The notes under the pieces: generated by a model
Database searches by the model: none
What the model saw: only the letters and a program-made list of their open reading frames with translations
What the model was told of the DNA's origin: nothing
Source of the DNA: Enoplosus armatus
Taxonomy: Eukaryota > Chordata > Actinopteri > Centrarchiformes > Enoplosidae
Length of the DNA: 64,000 bases
Direction: 5' to 3'
Assembly: GCF_043641665.1 (NCBI RefSeq)
Contig: NC_092181.1
Location: 1,718,421-1,782,420, forward strand
Made by a program: the position numbers and the translations under genes
Shown: piece after piece, positions 1 to 12,100 of the stretch
Numbering within the stretch: position 1 is the stretch's first letter
Layout: each line of letters opens with the position of its first letter

Positions 1-437
1 TTATACTTAGCTTAAACTATACAGCAAAGACGTAACTTGTAATGTCATTCTTGTGTGATTTGAGTATGTGCAAACATTTTGGAAGCAGTTAAACCAATCA
101 ATGAGAGCATCTACTGTTTCGTGCACTGCTGTACACACATGTGGATTCATGTCAGAGGAAACGTTAGACAAAGCCAATGCTTGTGTTGTAAGTCATGTGT
201 ACGTGCAAGTGCAGTAATCTGTCCAGCTGAGTCTGAGTGCCTGGCTGCACCATTAGCTGTGTACTCAGCAGTGTTTTCCTAGAAGAACTGATCAATATTC
301 AGCGAGAGGGAGAGGGAGAGTAGACAAATGGAGTGTCCTTTGTTTCCCCTTTCCTGTCTGTTAATCACTCTCCTTCTATTCTTTGTTTTCTCATTCTATC
401 ATCGCTTTCACCGATCCATCCATCTGCTGTCCTCCAG

Positions 438-862
438 GTGTAACAACAGGACCCAGTGTGTGGTGGTTGCAGGGGTCGACGTCTTCCCAGACCCCTGTCC
501 TGGAACATACAAGTACCTGGAAATCCAGTATGAGTGCGTCCCTTACAGTAAGTATGCATATACAGTATATAAACACATATACACACACATACATACACAC
601 ACAAACATGATTACACGCACATATGTGCATGTGCATGCAAAACACAGAGATTTAACCTATTTTTGTCAGCTACATTTTAGGTTTAAGGTGTTTTTGTTTT
701 TATAACCCTTGATGTCGACTGTATCCCTGAGAGATTGATGGATAGAATTTTTTTTTCTCAGGGAGTGTGTGTGTGTATGTGTGAAATACTAAAAGAAAGT
801 TGGATGGAGAAAGTACAGAGAGGGAAACAGTAGGGTATTTGCATACTGTTGTCTGTGGGTGT

Positions 863-899
<37 letters not shown>

Positions 900-1177
900 A
901 GTGCACGTGTGCACTTGCGCGTGCATGCGTGTGTGTTTTCTTTTTCAGATTCACGCCACAGGAGTCGCTCTCTTTTCTCCACAGGAGCCTGATTGAGGGA
1001 AGGAGAGATCGGGGGAGGTGGAGGGAGGGGGGGGGGGGGGGGGGGGTAGGGGGGCGGTAGGGGGGGGAGAGGATAGGAGGGGAGTATGCTGGGTCTCTTG
1101 TGCTTCTTCTTTCTTTTATGTGAACTATAATGTTTGTGGCGAGAATGAGTTCCAAAGTCTTCATCTGTGCAATTCTC

Positions 1178-1232
<55 letters not shown>

Positions 1233-4200
1233 CTCTTGCTTGCTTTCTTGCTTCTCTTTACTTCCCTTCTTTCACCCTCTGACTTCTCTTTCTTTCTCTC
1301 CCTCTTTTTTTTTTCCTATGCTTGAGTAGAAGTGGACCAAAAAGGTAAAGACAATACATTGTAGCATCTTGATCTCTCCTTGCCCCCGACCCCCCCTCTT
1401 TTCTCTCCTTATCTTCCTCTCTCCTGCCATTTCTCTCTTCCTCCTACCCTAGGACGTTGTTTCGTAGTCATGCTGGATGTTGCCCCCCTTTTTTCATTTC
1501 CTACTCGGTTATTTATTCCACCCCCCCCCCCATTTTATCCATCTATTGTTGTATGGAAACCCTTCCTTTTATCCAATTTTATCCAGGTTCTGCACCTAGT
1601 TTCTCTTCTGTTCTCGTTTTCCTTGCTATCTTTCTCTCTCCAGTTTCTTCCTCTGTTCTTCCTCTCTTGCTCCTGGTTGATCTCTCTGTCTCTTATCTCT
1701 CTCGCTCGGTGCACACAAACATAAACACAACTGCTCACCCAAACATAAACAGCCTTCTTTGCTCTCTCTGCTCTATTTCCTTTTCACACACAAACTTTCT
1801 TTTTTTTTCTTTCTTTCTTTCTTTCTATCTTTCTTCCTGCCAACCCTTCCTTCTTGTCTGATCATCCTCTTCATGCTTATTTTCCCTTTTCTTCCCTTAT
1901 AGGAAGAGCCCCTTATTTATCTTCATAGGAAAAATAAGACCAAATGTGTGTGATTATATATCCGTCTGGATGTGTGCTTACCAAGCACTGCTTATGTGTG
2001 TGAGTGTGTGTGCATGCCTATTTGCATGCCAGTGTGAGACTGTACAGTATACATATGTGTCCCATACAGTTATTGACATGTGGGTGGACCAATTGTTGTG
2101 CTCGGCGTAAACTAACCTGCCCTCTCATTCACTTCAAGGCAAAATTTAGCCCCGCCCTCTGCGTCCCTGATTCTACCTCACACTCTTTTTCACTCTTTTT
2201 GCACTAACCCACACCCACACACACACACGCATGCACACACAAAGCACATAAATATACACACACCTTTCATTGCAGTGTCCCTGTTGTATTACTCACCACA
2301 CACACACTAACAGTGTGTGATTTTCAACACTTTTACGTCTCTTCTGTTGCTTGCCTCTCGAGATCAGCACAGGTGTTTTAAATCCCTTTCTCTTTTTCTC
2401 TTCATTCTTTTTTCTTCTTGCTGCATCAAATGCATCTAATTCAATCCATTTTTCATGCATTGATCCATTTTCGCCCTGCACCTGCCTTCACTATCTCCAC
2501 TCTTTTTTTCTCCCTCACCTCCCTTCCTCTTTCTCTTCTTTCTCACATCCTGCTGTCTACTCCTCCTAACTCCCGTTTTCCAGTTTTCGTGTGTCCCGGC
2601 TCCCTGCTCAGCATCCAGCCGGCCTCCTCTCTCCTGGAGGCGGAGCATCAGTCGGGGGCGTGGTGCAAGGACCCCCTGCAGGCAGGTGACAGGCTGTACG
2701 TCATGCCCTGGACACCATATAGGACAGAGGTGCTGTATGAGTACGCCTCCTGGGACGACTACCGCCAGAACAGAGTCACCACCACCTACAAGTGAGTGAT
2801 GTCTGCGTGTGCTGTATGTATTGCTAAAATAGTCAAAACACAGACCAAACAAGCAGTTTAAAGATGTGACCTTGGGCTCTGAAAACTGGCATTTCTTTTG
2901 TTGTTTTTTTGAAAATGTATAGATTAAATGATTAATGAATTCATCCAAACAAACAAAAGAATTAATTGATATAAATAGCAAATGCCAGCTCTTTGGGGCT
3001 AATTTCACGTTCAATCAATTCAAAATTGGAATAGACAAACATTTACTTTCCAAATGAGAGTCCTTGAAAACTTGGTTTCAAATGTTAAGTGTATCTCTGT
3101 AACATTAAGTGTCTATTACTAAGCAAGCAACAAGATGTTCATCATATTAAACCTGCCTTCTGCTATATACATTAAATGTGTTAACAGTCATTTGTAACCT
3201 CTCTATATAGTAATTTGCATTGTCGGTGGCGGAGTCCGTCATTCTCACTCTGGCTTCAAACGAAATTAAAGGGATTCACAAAGTCTTCAAAGTGCCTTTC
3301 CAGATTCAGATTTATTCATTTATTTCTACTGAAACTCTCGGGCTGTTGTACTATTAAAACATTCTTAATGTTACCAAAGGTGTTGCCACTTCAACCAGGA
3401 CTGAAATCTTTCTGAAAAACAATCATCCTTAGGTTATATTTATGAATATTACACAAACAGTGGCCTGGCATGAGCCAGCAATCCCAGAACTGTCATGTAT
3501 GTGACATCACCTTTTTCAAACTGAGCCCCGCCCACGTAAAACCTGTGAGAGAAGCGCAGATGAAAACACAAACTTTCACGTGAAATAACCAAAATTGTTG
3601 CAACATAAAAAGAAAAAGATTGTGTGTTCATGTGTTTCCTGTAGGTTTTCAGGCCTTCAACTCTCTTTTTGTAATTGAACATGAATTACATCCATATATA
3701 AGTCGTACATTTACATGTACACCACACATTTTTCCTCTTTCTCTGTCTTAGGTTGCCTAGCCGTGTGGACGGCACGGGCTTTGTGGTGTATGACGGAGCT
3801 GTGTTTTATAACAAGGAGCGAACGCGCAACCTGGTCAAGTATGACCTGCGGACACGCATCAAGAGCGGCGAGGCAGTGGTGGTCAATGCCAACTACCACG
3901 ACACCTCGCCTTACCGCTGGGGAGGGAAGTCAGACATCGATCTGGCGGTGGACGAGAACGGCCTTTGGGTGATCTACTCTACTGAAGCCAATAATGGACG
4001 CATTGTAGTCAGCCAGGTGCAGTAGGAGGAATGAAAACAGATCGATGACTGGAAAGAAAAAAGAAGGAAGTAGAAGTAGGGTTTTATAGCTGAGTTCTCT
4101 CATCTTCCTTTTTGTCCTGCAGGTGAACCCGTACACCCTGCGCTTCGAGGGAACGTGGGCCACCGGCTTTGACAAGCGTGGGGCGAGCAACGCCTTCATG

Positions 4201-5568
4201 GCCTGTGGCGTGCTCTACGCCGTGCGCTCCGTCTTCCAGGACGATGAGGGACAGGCGGAGGGCCGAGTCGGCAGTGACATGGTGGTTTACGCCTACGACA
4301 CCAGCCGTGGACAGGAGCTGCCCGTTCAAATACCATTCCCCAACCCTTACCAGTACATCTCCTCCATAGACTACAACCCCAGAGACAACCAGCTGTATGT
4401 GTGGAATAACTACTACGTGCTGAGATACCCACTACAGTTTACACCGCCACCACCCACTAAAGGTTTGTGGCACAGGTGCACTTGTGTATTTGCACATATG
4501 TGATGTAACTAGAGAATGAACAGTGTTTTCCGTCCCTCCAGGTCCCCTCTCCTCTCTGATGACGACCGTCCGCTCCTACACAGCCACTGTCGCGCTGACC
4601 CCAGTGCGGCCGTCGGCCTCTCACCCAATTGGCGTCATCAACCGAGGACCCTTTGACCAGCGGCCAATCACAGCTATGGTCCCTCTGACGCCACGTCCAC
4701 CTCTGCGTGTCCCCTTGGCTCCCGGGAGCCCCGGTCAGGTGGGCGGATGTGAGGGCCGGGTGGCACGAGGAGTTCAGTGGCCACCCACCCTGAAGGGAGA
4801 GACAGTGGAGAGGCCCTGCCCTAAAGGGTCACTGGGTAGGTGTAGCGTTTGTGTGTGTGCGTGGTATTTGCATGTGTGTGTCTAGATCTTGTTTCCCTTT
4901 GAAATGTAGTCCGATGTCCTCTCTTTGAACTACAGATGAGAGAGAAGAAGAAAGAGGTTATAGTGTTAAGACAAAGTGGGCTGTGCAGCTGTCTTCAGCC
5001 CAGCGCTCCCTCTGAGGAAAAGCTGTGTATGTAGATTATGTAGATAAGCCTGTGGTACATTTTGCCTCGTCCTATTCATGTTGAGTAGTTTGGACATGTT
5101 TTATTATGGAGTCCCTCTGCGAACTCCAACAGACACACATTTTGCCCATGTTTTTAGGAACATTTTTAGTTTATTTCATACATATATTCAAATAAACTTC
5201 AGTCAGATTTGATTGACTGCCTTGTCTCTCATGTTAATCAATCATTTAATCAAGCCGCAGTTCTAAACAATGCATTTGATTGTTCGAATCTGCTACTAGA
5301 AATTGTCAAAAAAAAAAAGTTTAAAAAAAAGGGCAGTGCAGATGCTGGACAGTGTGCAAAGAGAAACAGGAGTGGCAAACCACCTCAGGTCCTGTAAGAC
5401 ACGAGCTGTCCTTTCTCTTTCTGATTGTCTGTGTCACCCTGTCTGTCTCTGCAGGTATAGCTTCCTATCAGTGCATGCAGTCTCCAGTGGGTTGGAGCTC
5501 CAGAGGGCCTGACCTTTCCAACTGCACCTCTCCCTGGGTCAGCCAAATTGCACAGAAGGTTAGTCACA

Positions 5569-5603
<35 letters not shown>

Positions 5604-6065
5604 TGCAAATGCCCTGAAGCCAGTCAACAAGCAGTGCTCTCGTAAATGTCAAAATATTTGACATTATAAACACCCCCGCCTCACTTCAGATTAAGAGCGG
5701 AGAGAACGCGGCCAACATCGCCGGGGAGTTGGTCAACCTGACCCGGGGGCGGATCTATGCCGGTGATGTCAGCATGTCCGTCCGGCTAATTGAGCAGCTA
5801 TTGGACATCCTGGACTCACAGCTCCAGGCTTTGAGACCAGCCAATAAAGAGTCAGCAGCACGCAATTACAACAAGGTACATTTTTCCTGTTGTCAGTGTG
5901 GATGTGTACTTGACCTTTCCTGGAAATGAAAGAGGAAATGTCAGCGATGATGATTCTAACAATAGATGTTTTTCTTCTTTTCAGCTGCAGAAGAGGGAAC
6001 GCACATGTAGAGCTTATGTTCAGGTAAGACAGCCAGATAGATAGATAGATAGATAGATAGATAGG

Positions 6066-6123
<58 letters not shown>

Positions 6124-9100
6124 CCACGGAATAAAACATCTCTGTCTTTCTCTCTGTCAGGCGGTCGTTCAGACAGTTGATAACCTGTTGGGTCCTGAGG
6201 CTCTGGTGTCCTGGGCTGATATGAGCAGTGTTGACCAGTCCCGCTCAGCATCACTGCTGTTAGATGCAGTGGAGAAAGGAGCATTTCTATTGGCTAACAA
6301 TCTCTATGAAGGCCGTTTCAGTGACAGGGCACCAAATGTTGGTACGTCGCCTTTCTTTTTCTTGTTTTGCCCTACACGTTGTGGAACTTGCCAGTTCTTC
6401 TAAGCTTTTGTGTGTGTGTGTGTTACTGTGTGTGCGCAGATCTGGAGGTGTATGTGCTAAATACAGAGGCAGAAATACAGGACCTGACGTTCCCTCACTC
6501 CTACGACAGCGACAGCATCTTACAGATATCAGCACTGGCTCTGCAACAGTACAGCAACAACGGTCCGTGGCACACAACAGAACTAATCATCAATCGTTTT
6601 GTACAGTGAAAGCTCAGTATTATAAAGCATGTTGCCTGGGGTAGTAAACCATAGGTAGGACAAGCAACGGGTTGTGGGAGAGTTTTCCTCCACATATCAA
6701 AACCCCATTACACCCACATTATAAAATATAAGATGAAAGTCTAACGGTCTCATCTTGAATGTGATAAATCAAGTACAGAAAAAATGGTGGAAATACACAG
6801 ACATTTTTTCTGTCTCTCTTCACTATGTCTCCTTCCCCTCTGTGGTTTCCTCTGCAGGCCAGGTGAAGCTGGTCCTCACTCTCTATAAGAACCTGGGCTC
6901 CTTCCTGACCACCCAGAACTCGACTCTGCGGCTGGGGCTGGGGCTGGGCCAGGGGTCCGAGCCCAGGCGTAAGAGCCTGGTGGTCAACTCCCACGTCATC
7001 TCCGCCTCTGTGCACAGAGGATCCAACAGAGTGTACCTCTCCGAGCCGGTGGTCTTCACTCTCAGGCACCTGCAGGTCTGTTTGGAAATCTGTTCACCTC
7101 AAAAGTTAATGTTCAGAATGAGCAAATTCCTAACCTTGTGCAGAATCTGGTGTAAATATTCTTCATAGGCACTAATATGTGTTTCGGCGTGCTTGTCTCC
7201 ACAGCTGGAGAACCACTTTGGCCCCAACTGCTCTTTCTGGAACGCATCAGGGGTTTCTGGGAGTGGCAGGTGGTCTACACAGGGCTGCCGCCTGTTACAC
7301 ACCAACAACACACACACTACCTGCGCCTGCAACCACCTGTCCAGCTATGCTGTCCTCATGACGTATCAGCAACCCGCTGTAAGTAACACACACCACAAAA
7401 GTAACATGTGACGGTGTTAAATTCTTTAAGGCTACAGTGTGTGTGTTTTTTGCCTTCTCTCATACAGAAGGACAAGGATTAAGAATTTTAAAGGCTTGTG
7501 TTAAACATTAGTGGTGCTGTAGTTTCCTTTTTAGATGGCCAGGTGCCAAGCTGAAACTTCAATAAATCCGACCACCAAAGGCTTCCTGACTCCACCCTCA
7601 TGCACCCACTTGCTGCAGCACAGTTGGACTTCACCCCCACCGTGCTCTTCAAAATGTTGTTTAAAAATCAAGCACAGGGGGTGATAATTGTGGGTCGTAG
7701 CTGTAAGAGAGAGGGGGTGATAAAAGCTGCAGGCCATGAAATTGAATTAAGCATTTCTCTGCAAGATGTTCTCTTTGTTGGGTGTGATTTTATTCATTTG
7801 AATAGATGTTGCGTAACACACAGGGACACGCAACCAGAGGCAAAGACACACGAGCATGCCACACGCGCTCACAAACCTGCGTCAGCACATGTTGTCTTGA
7901 TGATCAGGTAATAAATGCGCTTACCTTCCTATCTGATTCTCTTTACCAGTTCGGGGTCGGCGTAGAAGAGCTTCTCGTCTATGTGGTGTCCTGGGTTGGC
8001 ATCTCTGTGGCACTGGTGTGTTTGGCCACCTGCCTCACCACCCTGTGCTGCCAGGGGGCGCCCTGGCACACAGACCACAGCACCATCCACTGCAACCTGT
8101 GGGCCAACCTGCTCATCACTGAACTGCTCTTCCTTGTGGGTGCCAACAAGACTCAATACACAGTGAGTGCTTTGATATTGGACAAAACCAGAATAGAGGA
8201 GTAGCTGAGTGGATGGACATTTTAGTACTTACTGTTGTATTTTAAAGCATTTCTTGAAATATTCCTCCTTCTCTATCCAAATGTCCAGGTTGTGTGCTCC
8301 ATCATTGCGGGCCTGCTGCACTTCTCGCTGCTCTCTGTGTTTTGCTGGTTGTGTCTGGAGGGGGTGGAACTGTACTTGCTGCAGCGTGAGGTATTTGAGG
8401 GCCGTAACTCCAGGAGGAAGTATTTCTACCTGTGTGGCTACTCCATTCCCGGGCTGGTGGTGGCCGTGTCCGCAGCCATAGACTTCAGAGGCTATGGCTC
8501 AAAAACTGCGTAAGTTGACTTGGTTTTGAATGGGAACAGTTACTTTCCTACATCTGAATAGTCTTGTGTCAACTCCCAGACTGACTTTGTTATTTTGGAG
8601 GTTCTTATTTTACTGTGATTTGTTTGTGTGTTTGTGTGTGTGTAGATGCTGGCTGCGAACAGACAATTACTTCATCTGGAGTTTCCTTGGACCTGTTGCT
8701 GTCGTCATTACGGTGCATATTTACATATATTTCTAATTATCAGTGTGTGATAACGTCACATCGAGTCATTATTAATGAATAGATATTAAACAGTGTTTGT
8801 TCTTTTTGGCCTCAGTTGAACCTGGTTGTCTTGGTGATGACCTTACATAAGATGCACAGCACTGCTGCTTTGAAGCCAGACTCCAGTCGCCATGACAACC
8901 TGAGGTAAGTATAGTGTCTCACGCTGATCCGTTGTGGGTGATTATGTGAAGAGCTCATTGTGTTTCAGTAGCTTTGGCTCCAATCATATAGTCATTGGAA
9001 AAAGACAGTAAAGTTGGATTTATGAACTCAAAAAGGACCTGGATTGATAAAAACAAACTTTACTTATGTTTTCCCTACCTCCCTGTTGCATTTGTAATTT

Positions 9101-12100
9101 TATTAAGTTATTTTAATGGATGTCATATTTTAAAAATTAAAAATGAAAAGAAAACTATAAAAATGAGTTTGAAAATGAGTTGTCTCTTGAGCTGGAGGCA
9201 GTCTGTTATCTATGAAGAAGCTAGTCCATTTAGAGATTTGTAGTTAATCAGAATATTTAAGGCTCACCCTAGCTGAGACAGGGAGCCACTGTAAATCACA
9301 TGAAACAGATGTAACATGGTCATTCTTTTGTCTTAGTCTTAGTAAAGCATTTTGTTAATCTGCAGCATTTTGAATGGTTTCAAGATACAGAACACAATAC
9401 ACTACAGGAGTCTATATAGTCTATGTAAAGGTCAAACCTTAGCAATGCTGTATAAATGAAAAATAGAGGGGAAATACTGCAGAGAGAGCAAGGGTGTGTG
9501 TTAGTAATGTCTGGCAAATAAAAAAATGTGGTTGCACACCAACATTTGTCAGAATGCTCCTTTACTTGTAGTTTTTCAGGGTCTATTTAAGCTCTGGGGA
9601 GCTTGAGGATGGTGGCGTTCTGATAGAAGTGGGAGTGTGCAGGTCCTCTTTGAACTTGCTAGACATTAATATTAGTTGCACTCGCCCCAGCTCTCTTTTT
9701 GTCCACGGTTGAGCTGTAAAGTAGAAGCACAGTTAAACCTTCTCTGTGCTATTTTAAGCACAGGGACCTGAAAAAATCAAATTGGAAAAGCATTCGAACA
9801 GATTTAGGTGAGTGAACTCTTGCTTGTTAGAATGAAAATGAAACGCGATTTATCCCGTGTCCCTCCTCCTCTGGTGTCTCCAGGGCGTGGGCGGTGGGCT
9901 CCCTGACGCTGCTCTTCCTGCAGAGCGTCACCTGGTCCTCAGGCCTGATGTTCCTGTCTGCTCCGTCTCTCCTCCTGGCTTACCTCTTCTCCTCCCTCAA
10001 CACCGCCCAGGGCCTCCTCATCACCATACTGCACTGCACCCTCGCCAGAAAGGTCCGTCTCTGTGTTAATGTGCCATTATGTAACTGCCAGAATCTGTCT
10101 GTAACGGCATCATTTTGTGACTAAACAGATTTGTTTAAATATTGTGTGTAGGGTCAGAAGGACTACGGCCGATGCCTGCGTCTCTCACAATGCTGCGCCA
10201 CGTCCTCTTCCAGCTCTCCGGACTCGGTGAAGGGTGCTGCCCTGCGGTCCAACAGCCGCTACACCAGCAGCCAGAGTCGGAGAGCTACTGCTAACAGACA
10301 GGTAGATTACAATACACTGTACCTCTTTGTCTTTCTTTCCCTCTGTGTCTGAGTCAGTTTTGACCCTGAGTGGAATATTTCTGTCCCAGAGTCGCATCAG
10401 GAGGATGTGGAACGACACTGTTCGCAGGCAAACTGAATCGTCTTTCATCGCTGCAGACGTTAATAACACCCCTACTCTTAACCGAGGTAGAGGTTACTGT
10501 TTTTCTTTTTTTCTTTTAAATCTCAGCTTGGCCTCCTCTGTTGTTAAAGAATGTTGCATTAATTTTTTTCTCCCTCTCTCACTCTCTCGCTGTCCATCCT
10601 CAGCTGCTTTGGGGAACCATTTCCTTACTAATCCAGTGTTGCAGACTCATGCCGGAGCCTCACCGTATGACACGATGCTGGCCCAGGGATACACTCAGCC
10701 CTTCACCTCCACAGGTACATTTCATCACAACTTTCTGTGACTCGTCCTGATTTTGTGTCTACATTTTCGACACAGCTTACTTCCTCTCCCTCTTCATGTT
10801 GGTTTCTTTTACTGTCCTTTTACTTATGTGTGCTCACTGTCCTTTTACTTACTACAGTGCAAAAGTCTTATGCTACACTGAAAAATGTCTAGTAACTATT
10901 TCATTAAAAATGAGTTTATTAGCTTATAAAACAGCTTGTAGCAACAAGGTTACAGAGAAATTCATTCAAAAATGAATATCCAGCAGTCAATCCCTCCAGT
11001 TTCCTGATTGAAAGAAGCATCAATTTACAAGGACGTTTAATAAGTGTTCAATTTTGACATCCATTTTGAAACAGTTTTGACAACTTTCCTCTTTTGACTT
11101 TGTCTACTTGTTTGTGTTTTGCTTGTTGAATAGAGCCTGACCTATACTGGATTTTTGAGGGCGATATTTTCGAGTTTTAAAAATCCAATAACGATATGTC
11201 AGCAGATTTTTCATTACATGAAAAAACAGGATCCCTTAAATGTAGTTATTTCAGATGTGTGACCATAATGTGTACAGAGCAGGACACATAGATATTATTG
11301 GGCAATAATATCAGGCGGATGATATATTGATCGGGCCCTACTGCCTGATTTTTCTCTAAGTGGCCTTAGACTTTTGCCCAGTACAATATGTCACTTTTCT
11401 GTTTGTGTACATTATGAATGTTTCGAATTAAAAGCTCCTCAAATGTTTTTGTGATGTTCTGTTTTTAGTTTTTGAAATGTTTGTCTTTTAAATGTTTTTC
11501 TCCCTCTCTGTCTCTCTGTCTTAACATGGACCTGTAGGAACCTTCAGAAACAAGCAGAGTATGAGCTCTCCTTTATTGTGCTCACTCGAATCATTGAGCG
11601 CCACTTCCTCGTGCACTGTGCTTCAGTTCATAGACTATCTGTGCAATGTTTGCACACAGTAATTATTCATAGACCATGAACACATAACATACATCTCTTC
11701 CATGTGGCTACATAACCGAACATTTCATCAAAGTATATTGTTAATATCCAAATCTTCTTGGTGAAGCCACACCCTCAGTTGGCACATGAACCCTAAACTC
11801 TGCTCATTCATTCATACGTTCATTTGTGTAAATCTCATTATGTCAATCTTTTATTCCTGTTTGGTAATTGGCATCTTCTTGTTTCTTCCAACAGAGGTTA
11901 ATGTGTCCCAGAGCCAGGAGTCCTGCGGGTTGGACAGTGTGTGTCTCAACGGAGGCTACACGCCCAACACCTTCACCTTGCACGGTCTGGGAACCACGCC
12001 CGGGTCCCGAGCTGGAGTGGTGGGCAGCACTGACCTTCTGAGGGAGGGAGGAGTTGGGATAGGAGGGGATGACATCTCCCCAGCCCTCCTCACCCCTCAT

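Noticed and set aside
328..437. Plus-strand frame preceding the lectin exon as coding
   Set aside because: It is the intron polypyrimidine tract. Homology to latrophilin begins exactly after the CCTCCAG acceptor at 437.
11131..11342. MITE with ends TAGAGCCTGACC and GATCGGGCCCTA
   Set aside because: The ends pair imperfectly (about 9 of 12) and no target duplication is visible; possible but not supportable.
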